From CAYVUB01 sp964454675 (GTDB taxonomy: Bacteria > Bacteroidota > Bacteroidia > Flavobacteriales > Flavobacteriaceae): DNA of 64,000 bases. The notes beneath the pieces were generated by a model, which was not told the origin of the DNA, made no database searches, and was given only the letters and a program-made list of their open reading frames with translations. The position numbers were made by a program, and so were the translations under genes. Below are positions 53,633 to 61,772 of the stretch, in pieces. The DNA is taken from assembly GCA_964454675.1 (NCBI GenBank), contig CAYVUB010000006.1, positions 38,864 through 102,863 of the forward strand. Reading direction: 5' to 3'. Position 1 is the first letter of the stretch. The number at the start of each line of letters is the position of its first letter.

Positions 53633-53717
53633 TTTTTAATTTTAAATCGCCAAATCATTCAGTATAAGCAGTTAATAAAAAATAAACCATTATAAATTAA
53701 TTGCAACGTAAGTATTA

Positions 53718-53776
53718 GCCACAAATTACACTAATTTACACTAATTCAATTTCTGATAATTTGTGTAATTTGTGGC
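53718..53776. repeat. Long palindrome between prmA and clpS
   Basis: GCCACAAATTACAC (53718-53731) and its exact complement GTGTAATTTGTGGC (53763-53776) form a 14-bp stem around a loop with further partial pairing. An A/T run follows. Such GCCACAAATT palindromes recur in Flavobacteriia; it may also end prmA transcription. Confidence 0.7.
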
Positions 53777-53846
53777 AAAAAAATTTTAGAGACTAAAATC
53801 TGACCGTTCATTCAGGCGGGTTTGAACTATATTTGAAACCAATAAA

Positions 53847-54140
53847 ATGTATAACGAACATTGGACTAATACCAGAGAAAAAACATCAGAAGAGGTTCTT
53901 CTGGAAGAAGAAATTTCCAAAAACAACGAAATCGTTTTATACAATGATGATGTCAACACGTTCGACCACGTTATTGATACGTTGATTTATGCTTGTGACC
54001 ACACACCGGAACAGGCCGAACAATGTTCTATCATAGTGCATTACAAAGGAAAATGTACTGTAAAAACCGGTTCTTATGATGATTTAGAGCCTCGCTGTAC
54101 CATGCTGCTTGATGCCGGTTTGAGTGCAGAGATTATTTGA
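53847..54140 (+). CDS. clpS: ATP-dependent Clp protease adaptor ClpS
   Basis: The 97-residue adaptor delivers N-degron substrates to ClpAP/ClpCP. NEIVLYNDDVNTFDHVIDTL is the ClpS core, with the Asn-Asp pair (YNDDVNT) that binds the N-terminal residue, and CTVKTGSYDDLEP follows. The family is usually 90-110 residues. It is a single gene with a terminator at 54199-54238. Confidence 0.94.
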   Translation: MYNEHWTNTREKTSEEVLLEEEISKNNEIVLYNDDVNTFDHVIDTLIYACDHTPEQAEQCSIIVHYKGKCTVKTGSYDDLEPRCTMLLDAGLSAEII

Positions 54141-54198
54141 TAAGATTTTGAATAAAAGGATATAATGTCTCTTAAAAATTAAAACACCAATGAAGATG

Positions 54199-54238
54199 TC
54201 CCGATAGCTATTGTGCTTATGATTATCGGGATTTTTTA
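54199..54238 (+). terminator. Terminator of clpS
   Basis: TCCCGATA and TATCGGGA form an 8-bp stem with a 17-base loop, followed by TTTTTTATT. Confidence 0.8.
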
Positions 54239-54297
54239 TTAGACTACAAGTTAAATCTTTATGCCTTTGCGACTTTGCGAGATGATTAAAACCTAAT

Positions 54298-55710
54298 TCA
54301 TTTCAATGTCGATGGACACACAAAATCTGTGGTTTTCAAACCGGTGTTTTTAATGGCCGCAAAACCACCTGCTACATCCACAAGGTTATGAAAACCTCTT
54401 GCTTTCAATATGGACGCTGCAATTACAGAACGGTAACCACCGGCACAATGTACATAATACGTTTTATTTCTGTCAACCTCATTCATGTTTTCATTGATAA
54501 AATCCAATGCAAAATGCTGGGCGTCTTCAAGATGTGACGATTCATACTCTCCATCTTTTCTCACATCCAAAATATTCAAATCTTGCTGCTTTGCTCTTTG
54601 TGCAAATTCCTCAGCAGAAATAGATTCTAAAGTTTCAATATCTTTTCCGGCAGCTTTCCAAGCGTCCATACCACCTTCAAGATACCCTAAAGTATTATCG
54701 TAACCCACACGTGACAAACGTGTTACGGCTTCTTCGCTTTTACCTTCGGGGACTACCAATAAAACAGGCTGTTTAATATCTGTAATCAAAGCGCCAACCC
54801 AAGGTGCAAACTGACCGTTTAACCCAATAGATATAGCATTCGGGATGTGTGCTTTTATAAACTCTGCCGGAGTTCTTACGTCCAACACCAATGCTTCTTC
54901 GTGGTTTGCCAGAGCTTCAAATTCATCAGGGCTTAATGGTACATTACCCGTTTTTAAAACCGATTCAAACGCATCATATCCTGTTTTGTTAAGCATGGCA
55001 TTTTTTGCAAAATACTGCGGTGGCGGCGGTATGCCGTCAAGAACTTCTTTGACAAATTCTTCTTTGGTCATATCTGCTCTTAAAGCATAATTGGTCTTCT
55101 TTTGGTCACCTATGGTTCCAACGGTTTCTTTGCTCAGATTTTTACCGCAGGCAGAACCTGCACCATGGGCAGGATATACAATCACGTCATCTGCCAAAGG
55201 CATAATTTTGTTGCGTAATGAATCATATAACATTCCTGCCAAATCTTCTTTGGTCAAATCAGATTTTATGGCTAAATCCGGACGGCCAACATCACCCAGA
55301 AACAAGGTATCACCCGAAAAAATAGCATGGTTTTTTCCGTTTTCGTCAATTAGCAAGTATGTAGCAGATTCGAGCGTGTGTCCCGGCGTATGCAATACTT
55401 TAATGGTAATTTTCCCAAGTTTAAACGCTTCATTATCTTTGGCCGTATAGCTGTCGTAAGTTGTCTCGGCATTGGGGCCATAAACGATAGTTGCACCTGT
55501 TTTTTTAGCTAAATCAACGTGTCCTGAAACAAAATCGGCATGAAAATGGGTTTCAAACACATATTTTATTGCTGCCTGTTCTTTTGATGCTTTATCCACA
55601 TAAGATTGTACTTCCCGCAACGGGTCGATTACCGCTGCTTCTCCGTCAGATTCAATGTAGTAGGCACCTTGTGCCAAACATCCTGTATATATTTGTTCTA
55701 TCTTCATCAT
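54298..55710 (-). CDS. Persulfide dioxygenase fused to two rhodanese domains
   Basis: Starting at MMKIEQIYTGCLAQGAYYIE (55710), 470 residues. Residues 1-230 are a metallo-beta-lactamase fold of the ETHE1/persulfide dioxygenase type (ETHFHADFVSGHVDLAKKTG, HTPGHTLESATYLL, FSGDTLFLGDVGRPDLA). Two rhodanese domains follow. The first has VVPEGKSEE in place of the active loop and should be inactive; the second keeps the catalytic Cys in YYVHCAGGYRS. The enzyme oxidises persulfides to sulfite and may move sulfur to thiosulfate. It neighbours the YeeE/YedE sulfur transport genes. Confidence 0.92.
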   Translation of the reverse strand: MMKIEQIYTGCLAQGAYYIESDGEAAVIDPLREVQSYVDKASKEQAAIKYVFETHFHADFVSGHVDLAKKTGATIVYGPNAETTYDSYTAKDNEAFKLGKITIKVLHTPGHTLESATYLLIDENGKNHAIFSGDTLFLGDVGRPDLAIKSDLTKEDLAGMLYDSLRNKIMPLADDVIVYPAHGAGSACGKNLSKETVGTIGDQKKTNYALRADMTKEEFVKEVLDGIPPPPQYFAKNAMLNKTGYDAFESVLKTGNVPLSPDEFEALANHEEALVLDVRTPAEFIKAHIPNAISIGLNGQFAPWVGALITDIKQPVLLVVPEGKSEEAVTRLSRVGYDNTLGYLEGGMDAWKAAGKDIETLESISAEEFAQRAKQQDLNILDVRKDGEYESSHLEDAQHFALDFINENMNEVDRNKTYYVHCAGGYRSVIAASILKARGFHNLVDVAGGFAAIKNTGLKTTDFVCPSTLK

Positions 55711-55755
55711 TAAAAATTTTAAGTTATACAAAGATACAAAACATTCAAGTCTTTA

Positions 55756-55775
55756 TTTGTAGCTTTTGTTACAAA
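55756..55775. promoter_or_regulatory. Palindromic operator upstream of the persulfide dioxygenase gene
   Basis: TTTGTA, eight bases, TACAAA is a perfect dyad 46 bases before the start codon. The core GTA-N8-TAC recurs at 56819-56840 before the YeeE/YedE pair. The spacing suits a Crp/Fnr-type dimer. Confidence 0.55.
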
Positions 55776-55786
55776 TGGGTTTGAAA

Positions 55787-56200
55787 TCAATGTGGTAATT
55801 TATCTTTTATAACACCATAAACATAAGTTCCTGCCAATGCAGCCAGAATGACGATAAGCATCTGGAAAACGCCTGTTCCTACCAATATGTACATGGGTCC
55901 CGGACATGCACCAGACAATGCCCAACCAAGTCCAAAAAGTGTTCCTCCAATTATATATCGCAGCAAACCTCTTTCTTTTGGCGGTATAATTATCTCGTTG
56001 CCGTCAATGTTTTTTAACTGTACTTTTTTTACAATCAACATTAAAATGATTCCTGTTACGACTGCCGTTCCAATAATTCCGTACATGTGAAACGATTGAA
56101 ACCGGAACATTTCATAAATGCGATACCATGATACGGCTTCGGATTTGACCAATACAATTCCGAAAACTATTCCTACCAGTAAAAACTTGATATATTTCAT
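55787..56200 (-). CDS. YeeE/YedE (DUF6691) sulfur transporter subunit B
   Basis: The 137-residue protein has four membrane segments. GTLFGLGWALSGACPGPMYI contains the conserved cysteine that in YeeE-type proteins contacts thiosulfate. It lies 11 bases downstream of the longer YeeE subunit gene and is surely paired with it to import thiosulfate or a related sulfur compound. Confidence 0.87.
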   Translation of the reverse strand: MKYIKFLLVGIVFGIVLVKSEAVSWYRIYEMFRFQSFHMYGIIGTAVVTGIILMLIVKKVQLKNIDGNEIIIPPKERGLLRYIIGGTLFGLGWALSGACPGPMYILVGTGVFQMLIVILAALAGTYVYGVIKDKLPH

Positions 56201-56211
56201 TATAAGTGCGT

Positions 56212-56769
56212 TTAAAAAATTAAAGGAAATAACAAATGAACCATGATTAATCCGCCAAGGAAAAAGCCAATCACCGCAATAAGCGACGGCAACTGCAAAT
56301 TACTCAGCCCTGTAATGGCATGGCCGGAAGTACAACCGCCGGCATAACGTGTACCAAAACCAACCAAAAATCCGCCTATAAGTAATATGGACAAACCTTT
56401 AACACTCCACACGGCGTCCCAGCTAAAAAGTTCATTGGGAAGCAATGTCTTTCCTGCATTTTCAAAACCTAAACTTGACAATTGCGAAACCGTTTCAGGA
56501 TTCAAATCGATACCGGTTGGTGCCGAAAGCCAGAAATGTGCTATAAATCCGCCGATAACAGCACCTAATACAACTGTTAAGTTCCATTTTTGCTCACGCC
56601 AGTCAAAATTAAAGAATGCTGTTTTTTTTCCGGCACCTGCCATAGTACAAATAGTCCGTAAATTGGACGACATGCCAAAGGTTTTACCAAAATAAATGAG
56701 CGCAAACATAACAAAAGCAATTAACGGTCCCGAAACGTACCAGGACCAGGGTTGTAAAATGTATTCCAT
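56212..56769 (-). CDS. YeeE/YedE thiosulfate transporter family subunit A
   Basis: I start at MEYILQPWSWYVSGPLIAFV (56769), 185 residues with about five membrane helices. FGTRYAGGCTSGHAITGLSN is the hallmark GCTSGH with the sulfur-binding cysteine. Together with the next gene it splits the two halves of YeeE. Products would be supplied to, or come from, the persulfide dioxygenase-rhodanese encoded downstream. A palindrome (56819-56840) lies 50 bases upstream. Confidence 0.88.
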   Translation of the reverse strand: MEYILQPWSWYVSGPLIAFVMFALIYFGKTFGMSSNLRTICTMAGAGKKTAFFNFDWREQKWNLTVVLGAVIGGFIAHFWLSAPTGIDLNPETVSQLSSLGFENAGKTLLPNELFSWDAVWSVKGLSILLIGGFLVGFGTRYAGGCTSGHAITGLSNLQLPSLIAVIGFFLGGLIMVHLLFPLIF

Positions 56770-56818
56770 TATCAAATTTATTTTTAGGATGTAAATGTAA
56801 GTGATCTGCTTATTATTG

Positions 56819-56840
56819 TTTTGTAATAAAAGTTACTTAA
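56819..56840. promoter_or_regulatory. Second operator-like site of the sulfur module
   Basis: GTAA (56823-56826), six bases, TTAC (56833-56836) repeat the GTA-N8-TAC spacing of the site at 55756-55775, at a similar distance (50 bases) from the start codon. Confidence 0.45.
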
Positions 56841-56889
56841 GCCAATTACCTTTAACAAAGGTAACAATTTACAATTTTGAATTAAATTG

Positions 56890-56922
56890 TTTGGTAATAA
56901 TTTAATAAATGTTCTATATTTG
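56890..56922 (+). promoter_or_regulatory. tRNA-Arg promoter, now separated from the tRNA
   Basis: TTTG (56890-56893), 21 bases, TATATTTG (56915-56922) is a consensus Bacteroidota promoter. It stands 12 bases before the first of two copies of the tRNA 5' end, and so in front of the inserted GIY-YIG gene. Confidence 0.75.
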
Positions 56923-56934
56923 CACCCACAAAAA

Positions 56935-56956
56935 GGCCTCGTGGCGCAACTGAATA
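56935..56956 (+). pseudogene. Duplicated 5' fragment of tRNA-Arg(ACG)
   Basis: The 22 bases starting GGCCTCGTGGCGCAACTGAA are identical to the first 22 bases of the intact tRNA gene at 57244-57265. Sequence identity stops in the D arm, where a GC-rich hairpin begins. Confidence 0.9.
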
Positions 56957-56988
56957 CCCGCCCGAACGTGCCGTTCGGTACGGGCGGG
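56957..56988. repeat. GC-rich nested palindrome before the GIY-YIG gene
   Basis: CCCGCCCG (56957-56964) pairs with CGGGCGGG (56981-56988), and inside it CCGAAC pairs with GTTCGG. It is far richer in GC than its surroundings. It may be the hairpin recognised or left by the element. Confidence 0.75.
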
Positions 56989-57008
56989 GTGCAAAGACGG
57001 TTTAAATT

Positions 57009-57266
57009 ATGTTCTTTGTTTACATTTTATACAGTATTTCTTTTGATAGATATTATGTTGGATTGACCGACTCGTTAGAACGAAGGTTAGAAGAACACAA
57101 CAAAGGAAAAACCAAATCGACAAAGGCTTTCATACCTTGGCAGATTGTTCATGTTGAACAATTTGAAACACTATTGGAAACCAGAAATCGTGAAAAATAC
57201 TTGAAGTCAGCTGCCGGAAGACGCTGGCGAAAGTTAAATATTTGGCCTCGTGGCGCAACTGAATAG
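57009..57266 (+). CDS. GIY-YIG nuclease inserted in a tRNA gene
   Basis: The 85-residue protein is a single GIY-YIG domain: FVYILYSISFDRYYVGLTDS (the two tyrosines and glycine), a conserved Arg in LERRLEEHNKGK, and the metal Glu in ETRNREKYLKSAAG. Its last residues WPRGATE and the stop codon TAG are encoded by the first 23 bases of the downstream tRNA-Arg gene. An identical 22-base tRNA fragment lies upstream, so the gene seems to have arrived as an insertion that rebuilt the tRNA. It should be expressed from the former tRNA promoter (56890-56922). Related short nucleases in Bacteroidota are of unknown role. Confidence 0.9.
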   Translation: MFFVYILYSISFDRYYVGLTDSLERRLEEHNKGKTKSTKAFIPWQIVHVEQFETLLETRNREKYLKSAAGRRWRKLNIWPRGATE

Positions 57267-57317
57267 CGCACTTGATTACGGCTCAAGAGGTTACTGGTTT
57301 GAATCCAGTCGAGGTCA
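57244..57317 (+). tRNA. tRNA-Arg (anticodon ACG)
   Basis: All arms pair: acceptor GGCCTCG/CGAGGTC (one G-U), D stem GCGC/GCGC, anticodon stem CTTGA/TCAAG with loop TTACGGC (anticodon ACG), T stem ACTGG/CCAGT with loop TTTGAAT, discriminator A. CCA is not encoded. The D loop lacks the usual GG pair. The gene overlaps the end of the GIY-YIG reading frame by 23 bases, so the mature RNA must be cut from that transcript by RNase P. Confidence 0.93.
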
Positions 57318-57322
57318 CTATC

Positions 57323-57365
57323 AAAACTCTTAAATTCATTGGGAATCAATGATTTAAGAGTTTTT
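57323..57365 (+). terminator. Terminator of the GIY-YIG-tRNA unit
   Basis: ACTCTTAAAT (57326-57335) and ATTTAAGAGT (57352-57361) form the outer stem around an inner CATTG/CAATG stem, followed by TTTTT. It begins six bases after the tRNA. Confidence 0.88.
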
Positions 57366-57425
57366 AATTTTAAAATTTGTACGATTTATGTACGGCAGAA
57401 AATTTTTAGCCTAATTCCATAAAAC

Positions 57426-57454
57426 AACAAAGAGGGTATAAGCCCTCGTTTGTT
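57426..57454 (-). terminator. Hairpin, possibly ending a small minus-strand RNA
   Basis: AACAAAGAGGG and CCCTC-TTTGTT-like arms (one bulge) enclose a 6-base loop; on the minus strand GTTTTATGG follows. TATCTTCG, near the -7 consensus, lies about 50 bases upstream on that strand. The 340 bases between 57366 and 57707 hold no convincing gene. Confidence 0.4.
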
Positions 57455-57707
57455 TGTTCAATTTTATACAGACGTGTCCGTTACTTGTACGAAGATACAA
57501 AATTTTGTTTTCTAAATCTTTTGACGGTAAATCGAATGAGCTTTTAAACGAAATAAAAAAATCACTTAAAGTAAATACTGCGAGATGTTTTCTTTTCACA
57601 TAGACTTGTTGGGAAGAAATATTACCACCACACACATTAATTTTTCCGTTCCTTCACTTCCATTATATCGAAAATCAAAAAAGAGGAGCTTTTCTATAAC
57701 AACATAG

Positions 57708-57860
57708 TTAACCCAAAACGTTTTTAGTCACAAACCAACGCCAGCCTATAATTGCCAACTGTAATTTTGTAGCTTTCGCCAAGTCCAGCTGCTGTTTGGA
57801 ATAGCTTGGCAGGACTACTTTATTGACTTTAGCCAAAAGCTTAAAAATTCCTTTTTTCAT
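57708..57860 (-). CDS. 50-residue basic protein (often labelled SsrA-binding protein)
   Basis: ATG at 57860 opens a 50-codon frame: MKKGIFKLLAKVNKVVLPSY, SKQQLDLAKATKLQLAIIGW, RWFVTKNVLG. I recall a conserved Flavobacteriaceae family of this size and pattern that is often named SsrA-binding protein in databases, although it is far shorter than true SmpB. The C-terminal hydrophobic part may touch a membrane. It stands alone. I am confident that it is a gene, not of its function. Confidence 0.7.
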   Translation of the reverse strand: MKKGIFKLLAKVNKVVLPSYSKQQLDLAKATKLQLAIIGWRWFVTKNVLG

Positions 57861-57994
57861 CTTATAAAAATAGTAAATATAAGTCTAATGAAACTACTTG
57901 ATTCTCTTCAACAAAGTGTTAAAATAATGATTTCTTAATCTTAAAAGTCTTCCAAACGTTACAAGATGCTTATTTTTACTGAAAATTACCCCTG

Positions 57995-59971
57995 ATGAAA
58001 TATATTTTTACACTAATTATCATTCTGTTTATAGGATTTTCGGCGTTTTCACAAATTGTAATTAATGAGCTGGATTGTGACACGCCCGGTGTTGACGATA
58101 AAGAATTTGTAGAACTACTGTCTGAAACACCCTATTTCCCGCTTGACGGCTATGTGCTGGTTTTCTTTAACGGGTCACTTGCCGGCGGAAATAAAAGTTA
58201 TTTTACCATTGATCTGGATGGCTATGTTACCGATATCAATGGATTATTGCTTATTGGCAGCAATACCGTTACACCAACACCACAACTGCTTATCCCTGCA
58301 AATGTCATTCAAAACGGGGTCGATGCCGTAGCCATTTACCAGGCCGATGATTTAGATTTTGAAGAGCCAACCGTTGCTTATGTTGATGATACACTGATAG
58401 ATGTATTACTTTACAGGACAACGCAAAATGACGGTCAGGGTTTACTTGAAATTTTCTCGGCTTTTAATCCTGATATTGCAATTATTACTGAAGGTCCCAA
58501 TAATAACACCAATTCCATACAGCGTTTTGTGGATGAATTGGGAGTTGTTACTTACACGGCAACAGTGCCAACACCAAGACAGTTAAACGACGGTAGCGGT
58601 ATCATTCAAAACGGTATTTTGATAAATATACCCCAAACCCAGTATGATGAAGGCGATGTTTTTGATATTACACTTACTTCCGAACAGCCCGCAACCGAAG
58701 ATGTGGTTTTAACTTTAAACTTAAATAACGGCACTTTTAATGAATCTGATTATACAGGTACTACAACACTAACACTACTAAACGGTCAAAGTTCCGTAAG
58801 TACTACAATTACATTAATAGATGACGATATTGATGAAGGTGACGAGGTTATGAAAGTTTCCATTTCGGGCTTCGGGCCAACCTATCTGGCTGTAAATAAC
58901 AATCTTCAAATACGGATTGTCGATAACGATTTTACCGTTGCACCCTTTGGCACACCTATCAATCCAACGTATGGTGTAGTTCAAAGCACACAACCTGAAG
59001 GCTATTATGACAGTCTGGACGGTTTGGCAGATGTTGAATTGCGTCAAGCCATACAAGACATCATTGCCGAAGAAGGCGTTGTAAGAGCGCAAACTTATGC
59101 CGAAGTTGTCGAGATATTAAAGCAAGCCGATCAAAACCCCGAAAACAGCAATCAGGTATGGTGCGTGTATCTTGAAATAGGACGCGCAAAACTCGATTAC
59201 CAAACCACGGCAAGCAGTGTTGGCAAATGGAACAAAGAACACGTTTTTCCGCGTTCGCGAGGCGGATTTAACAGTATAGCAGCCGATGAAGAAATCAACG
59301 GTATTGATGTATTCTGGAACACAAACGCCGATTCACTGCGCCACGGAAACTCTGACGTTCACGCTTTAAGAGCCGTTGACGGTCCCGAAAACAGCTCAAG
59401 AGGCAATCAATTTTACGGCCAGTATAACGGACCTTCAGGAACTTTGGGCGGTTTTAAAGGAGACGTTGCCCGAAGTATTTTTTATATGGCTGTACGTTAT
59501 AATGCTTTGGAAGTCGTTGATGGCTATCCGGAAGGCATCGCCGGGCAATTTGGCGATTTGCAAACCTTGTTAAACTGGCACAGAAATGACCCGCCGGACG
59601 ATTTTGAAATGAACAGAAACAATATTGTTTATCAATGGCAATACAACAGAAACCCATTCATTGACCAACCCGATATGGTCGAATACATTTGGGGGAATAT
59701 GATTGGACAAGTATGGCAGCAAGAGCTCAGCACAGATGAAGCAACTTTATTGAATCTTTCTGTTTACCCAAATCCCGCAACCAACAGACTCTATTTTAAA
59801 GGAGTTCAAAACACCACAGATATACACATACTTTCTATTGATGGCAGGCAGTTACTGAACCATACAATAACCGGCGATACTCATATCGATTTAAACCTGA
59901 CTTCAGGATTGTACATTTTAAATATATCGTCGCACAATCAAACAATCAGTAAAAAAATTATTGTGAAGTAA
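57995..59971 (+). CDS. Secreted endonuclease I family nuclease with T9SS signal
   Basis: The 658-residue protein has a signal peptide (about 1-19), a lamin-tail-like beta domain (about 20-170, VINELDCDTPGVDDKEFVEL), a Calx-beta-like domain (about 205-315, with TLIDDDIDEGDEVMKV), the endonuclease I/NucM catalytic domain (about 330-570; GKWNKEHVFPRSRGG, NSDVHALRAVDG), and a type IX secretion C-terminal domain (LLNLSVYPNPATNRLYF, ending ISKKIIVK). It should be released outside the cell and cut DNA, perhaps for nutrient gain. Confidence 0.93.
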   Translation: MKYIFTLIIILFIGFSAFSQIVINELDCDTPGVDDKEFVELLSETPYFPLDGYVLVFFNGSLAGGNKSYFTIDLDGYVTDINGLLLIGSNTVTPTPQLLIPANVIQNGVDAVAIYQADDLDFEEPTVAYVDDTLIDVLLYRTTQNDGQGLLEIFSAFNPDIAIITEGPNNNTNSIQRFVDELGVVTYTATVPTPRQLNDGSGIIQNGILINIPQTQYDEGDVFDITLTSEQPATEDVVLTLNLNNGTFNESDYTGTTTLTLLNGQSSVSTTITLIDDDIDEGDEVMKVSISGFGPTYLAVNNNLQIRIVDNDFTVAPFGTPINPTYGVVQSTQPEGYYDSLDGLADVELRQAIQDIIAEEGVVRAQTYAEVVEILKQADQNPENSNQVWCVYLEIGRAKLDYQTTASSVGKWNKEHVFPRSRGGFNSIAADEEINGIDVFWNTNADSLRHGNSDVHALRAVDGPENSSRGNQFYGQYNGPSGTLGGFKGDVARSIFYMAVRYNALEVVDGYPEGIAGQFGDLQTLLNWHRNDPPDDFEMNRNNIVYQWQYNRNPFIDQPDMVEYIWGNMIGQVWQQELSTDEATLLNLSVYPNPATNRLYFKGVQNTTDIHILSIDGRQLLNHTITGDTHIDLNLTSGLYILNISSHNQTISKKIIVK

Positions 59972-59996
59972 TTTTACTTCATTCATACTCCAAATT

Positions 59997-60026
59997 AAAA
60001 AAGCACCTCTTTCGAGGTGCTTTTTT
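59997..60026 (+). terminator. Terminator of the secreted nuclease gene
   Basis: AAAGCACCTC, TTTC, GAGGTGCTTT form a 10-bp stem, followed by TTTT. Confidence 0.9.
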
Positions 60027-60241
60027 ACTAACTAACTAACCAACCAATGTAATATTAACATCTCTAAAAAGGTTAACTACTCCTTTTTTTTGTAATGTAG
60101 AGCATAATTATTTACGATTTGTTATATTCAAACTTCGTGCCAAAAATAATTTTGGATATTAAAATATTATTTGATATGTTTGTGATATTATTTTAATATC
60201 ATTATGAATTTTAAATCTAACAACCTCTTAAATCTCAACTT

Positions 60242-61102
60242 ATGAAAAAAGAAAAAATCATCGTTCCTGCAAACGGCTACATCATGCTGTTTGTATTTTT
60301 AATCCTTACCATTGGCGGCACTGCGGCTATTATCGCTACTGAAAATGCCATATATACAATAGCCCTAATCATTGGCTTTATTATGACTTTTGGCTTTATT
60401 ATGGTACAGCCCAACGGCTCAAGAGTATTGCTGTTATTTGGCGAATATGTAGGAACAGTCAAAAAGAATGGTTTTTACTGGGTAAATCCGTTTTACACAA
60501 AAAAGAAAATATCATTAAGAGCTCGCAATTTTGACAGCGAACGATTAAAAGTAAACGACAAACTTGGAAACCCTGTTATGATAAGCACCATACTGGTATG
60601 GAAAGTTGACGACACTTACAAAGCTGCATTTGATGTTGATATCTATGAAAATTTTGTAAAAGTACAAACCGATGCCGCAGTAAGAAAACTGGCAAGCATG
60701 TATCCTTATGATAATTTTGCCGATGAAGGCCACGATGAAGATATCACATTACGTTCAAGCGTTAACGAAGTAAGCGAAGCCTTAGAAAAAGAACTTGAAG
60801 AACGTTTATCTATTGCCGGTATTCACGTGCTGGAAGCTCGCATAGGTTATCTTGCGTATGCACAGGAAATCGCAAATGCCATGTTAAAACGTCAGCAGGC
60901 AACCGCTATAGTAGCCGCAAGGCATAAAATTGTTGAAGGTGCCGTAAGCATGGTTGAAATGGCATTACACGAACTGAGCAAAAAGAATATCGTAGAACTG
61001 GACGACGAGCGAAAAGCTGCTATGGTAAGCAACCTTATGGTAGTACTTTGCGGTGATAAAGACGCGTCACCGGTTATTAATACAGGAACATTAAATCATT
61101 AA
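60242..61102 (+). CDS. SPFH/Band 7 domain protein
   Basis: The 286-residue protein has two N-terminal membrane segments (about 12-30 and 33-53) and a Band 7 domain (about 55-230): GSRVLLLFGEYVGTVKKNGF, NPVMISTILVWKVDDTYKAA, and a helical KELEERLSIAGIHVLEARIG. SPFH proteins form membrane scaffolds. It is the first gene of a four-gene operon with DUF4177, DUF1648 and an Arc-like protein, which recurs, I believe, in other Bacteroidota. Confidence 0.88.
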   Translation: MKKEKIIVPANGYIMLFVFLILTIGGTAAIIATENAIYTIALIIGFIMTFGFIMVQPNGSRVLLLFGEYVGTVKKNGFYWVNPFYTKKKISLRARNFDSERLKVNDKLGNPVMISTILVWKVDDTYKAAFDVDIYENFVKVQTDAAVRKLASMYPYDNFADEGHDEDITLRSSVNEVSEALEKELEERLSIAGIHVLEARIGYLAYAQEIANAMLKRQQATAIVAARHKIVEGAVSMVEMALHELSKKNIVELDDERKAAMVSNLMVVLCGDKDASPVINTGTLNH

Positions 61103-61107
61103 TACCC

Positions 61108-61266
61108 ATGAAGGAATATAAAGTTGTTACACCAAAATTAGGATTCTCCAAAAGAAACCAAAACCTTGAAGATTTGCTTAACTCACATGCTCGTGAAGGA
61201 TGGATATTCAACTCTATCAACCAGGCACAAACTTTAGTCATATTTGAAAGAAACAAAAACAGATAA
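61108..61266 (+). CDS. DUF4177-like 52-residue protein
   Basis: ATG at 61108 gives MKEYKVVTPKLGFSKRNQNL, EDLLNSHAREGWIFNSINQA, QTLVIFERNKNR. The pattern of a strand, a helix with an exposed LN...AxEGW turn and two strands (IFNSI, TLVIFER) is that of DUF4177. It starts 5 bases after the SPFH gene, and its stop overlaps the start of the next gene (TAATG), so the operon is tightly coupled. Confidence 0.75.
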   Translation: MKEYKVVTPKLGFSKRNQNLEDLLNSHAREGWIFNSINQAQTLVIFERNKNR

Positions 61267-61769
61267 TGAACGGCAGACCCAAAATAAAAGTTCCTTTTGA
61301 ACCTGTTGATATTATTACAGAAGCAATATCTGTAAGTTTACTGCTGCTGCTAATTGTCTTCACGTTTACAGAATACAACGGTTTGCCCGAAATTATCCCG
61401 ACGCACTTTAATGCTCAAGGCATTGCCGACGGATTTAGCGGCAAGTCAATGATTTGGGGACTTCCCGTTGTGGGAATCGTAATGTATGCCGGACTTTTTA
61501 TTTTGAATAAATTTCCGCACATACACAATTATATGGTAAATATTACCGAAGAAAACGCTTTTAAAAATTACCGTTTCAGCACAAGAATCGTTAGAGGCGC
61601 AAATCTTTTTACAGCAGCTTTGTTTGCCTATATCCAATACACGATTATCACATCGGCAAAAGGTGGCAGCGTTACAATTGGCTCATGGTTTTTACCGGTT
61701 ATCATCATAACAAGTGTCTTACTGCCTGTTTTTATTATTATTTATCAGAAAAAACTCAATAAAACATAA
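61266..61769 (+). CDS. DUF1648 domain membrane protein
   Basis: The 167-residue protein has four hydrophobic segments. The DUF1648 motif lies between the first two: LPEIIPTHFNAQGIADGFSG with the PTHFN core. DUF1648 occurs in SdpI-like immunity proteins and in membrane proteins of unknown role. It is the third gene of the SPFH operon, with a one-base overlap to the gene before and a 3-base gap to the gene after. Confidence 0.85.
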   Translation: MNGRPKIKVPFEPVDIITEAISVSLLLLLIVFTFTEYNGLPEIIPTHFNAQGIADGFSGKSMIWGLPVVGIVMYAGLFILNKFPHIHNYMVNITEENAFKNYRFSTRIVRGANLFTAALFAYIQYTIITSAKGGSVTIGSWFLPVIIITSVLLPVFIIIYQKKLNKT

Positions 61770-61772
61770 AAT

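Noticed and set aside
57411..57635. 74-codon minus-strand gene
   Set aside because: It runs through a terminator-like hairpin, shows no family pattern, and has no fitting start region.
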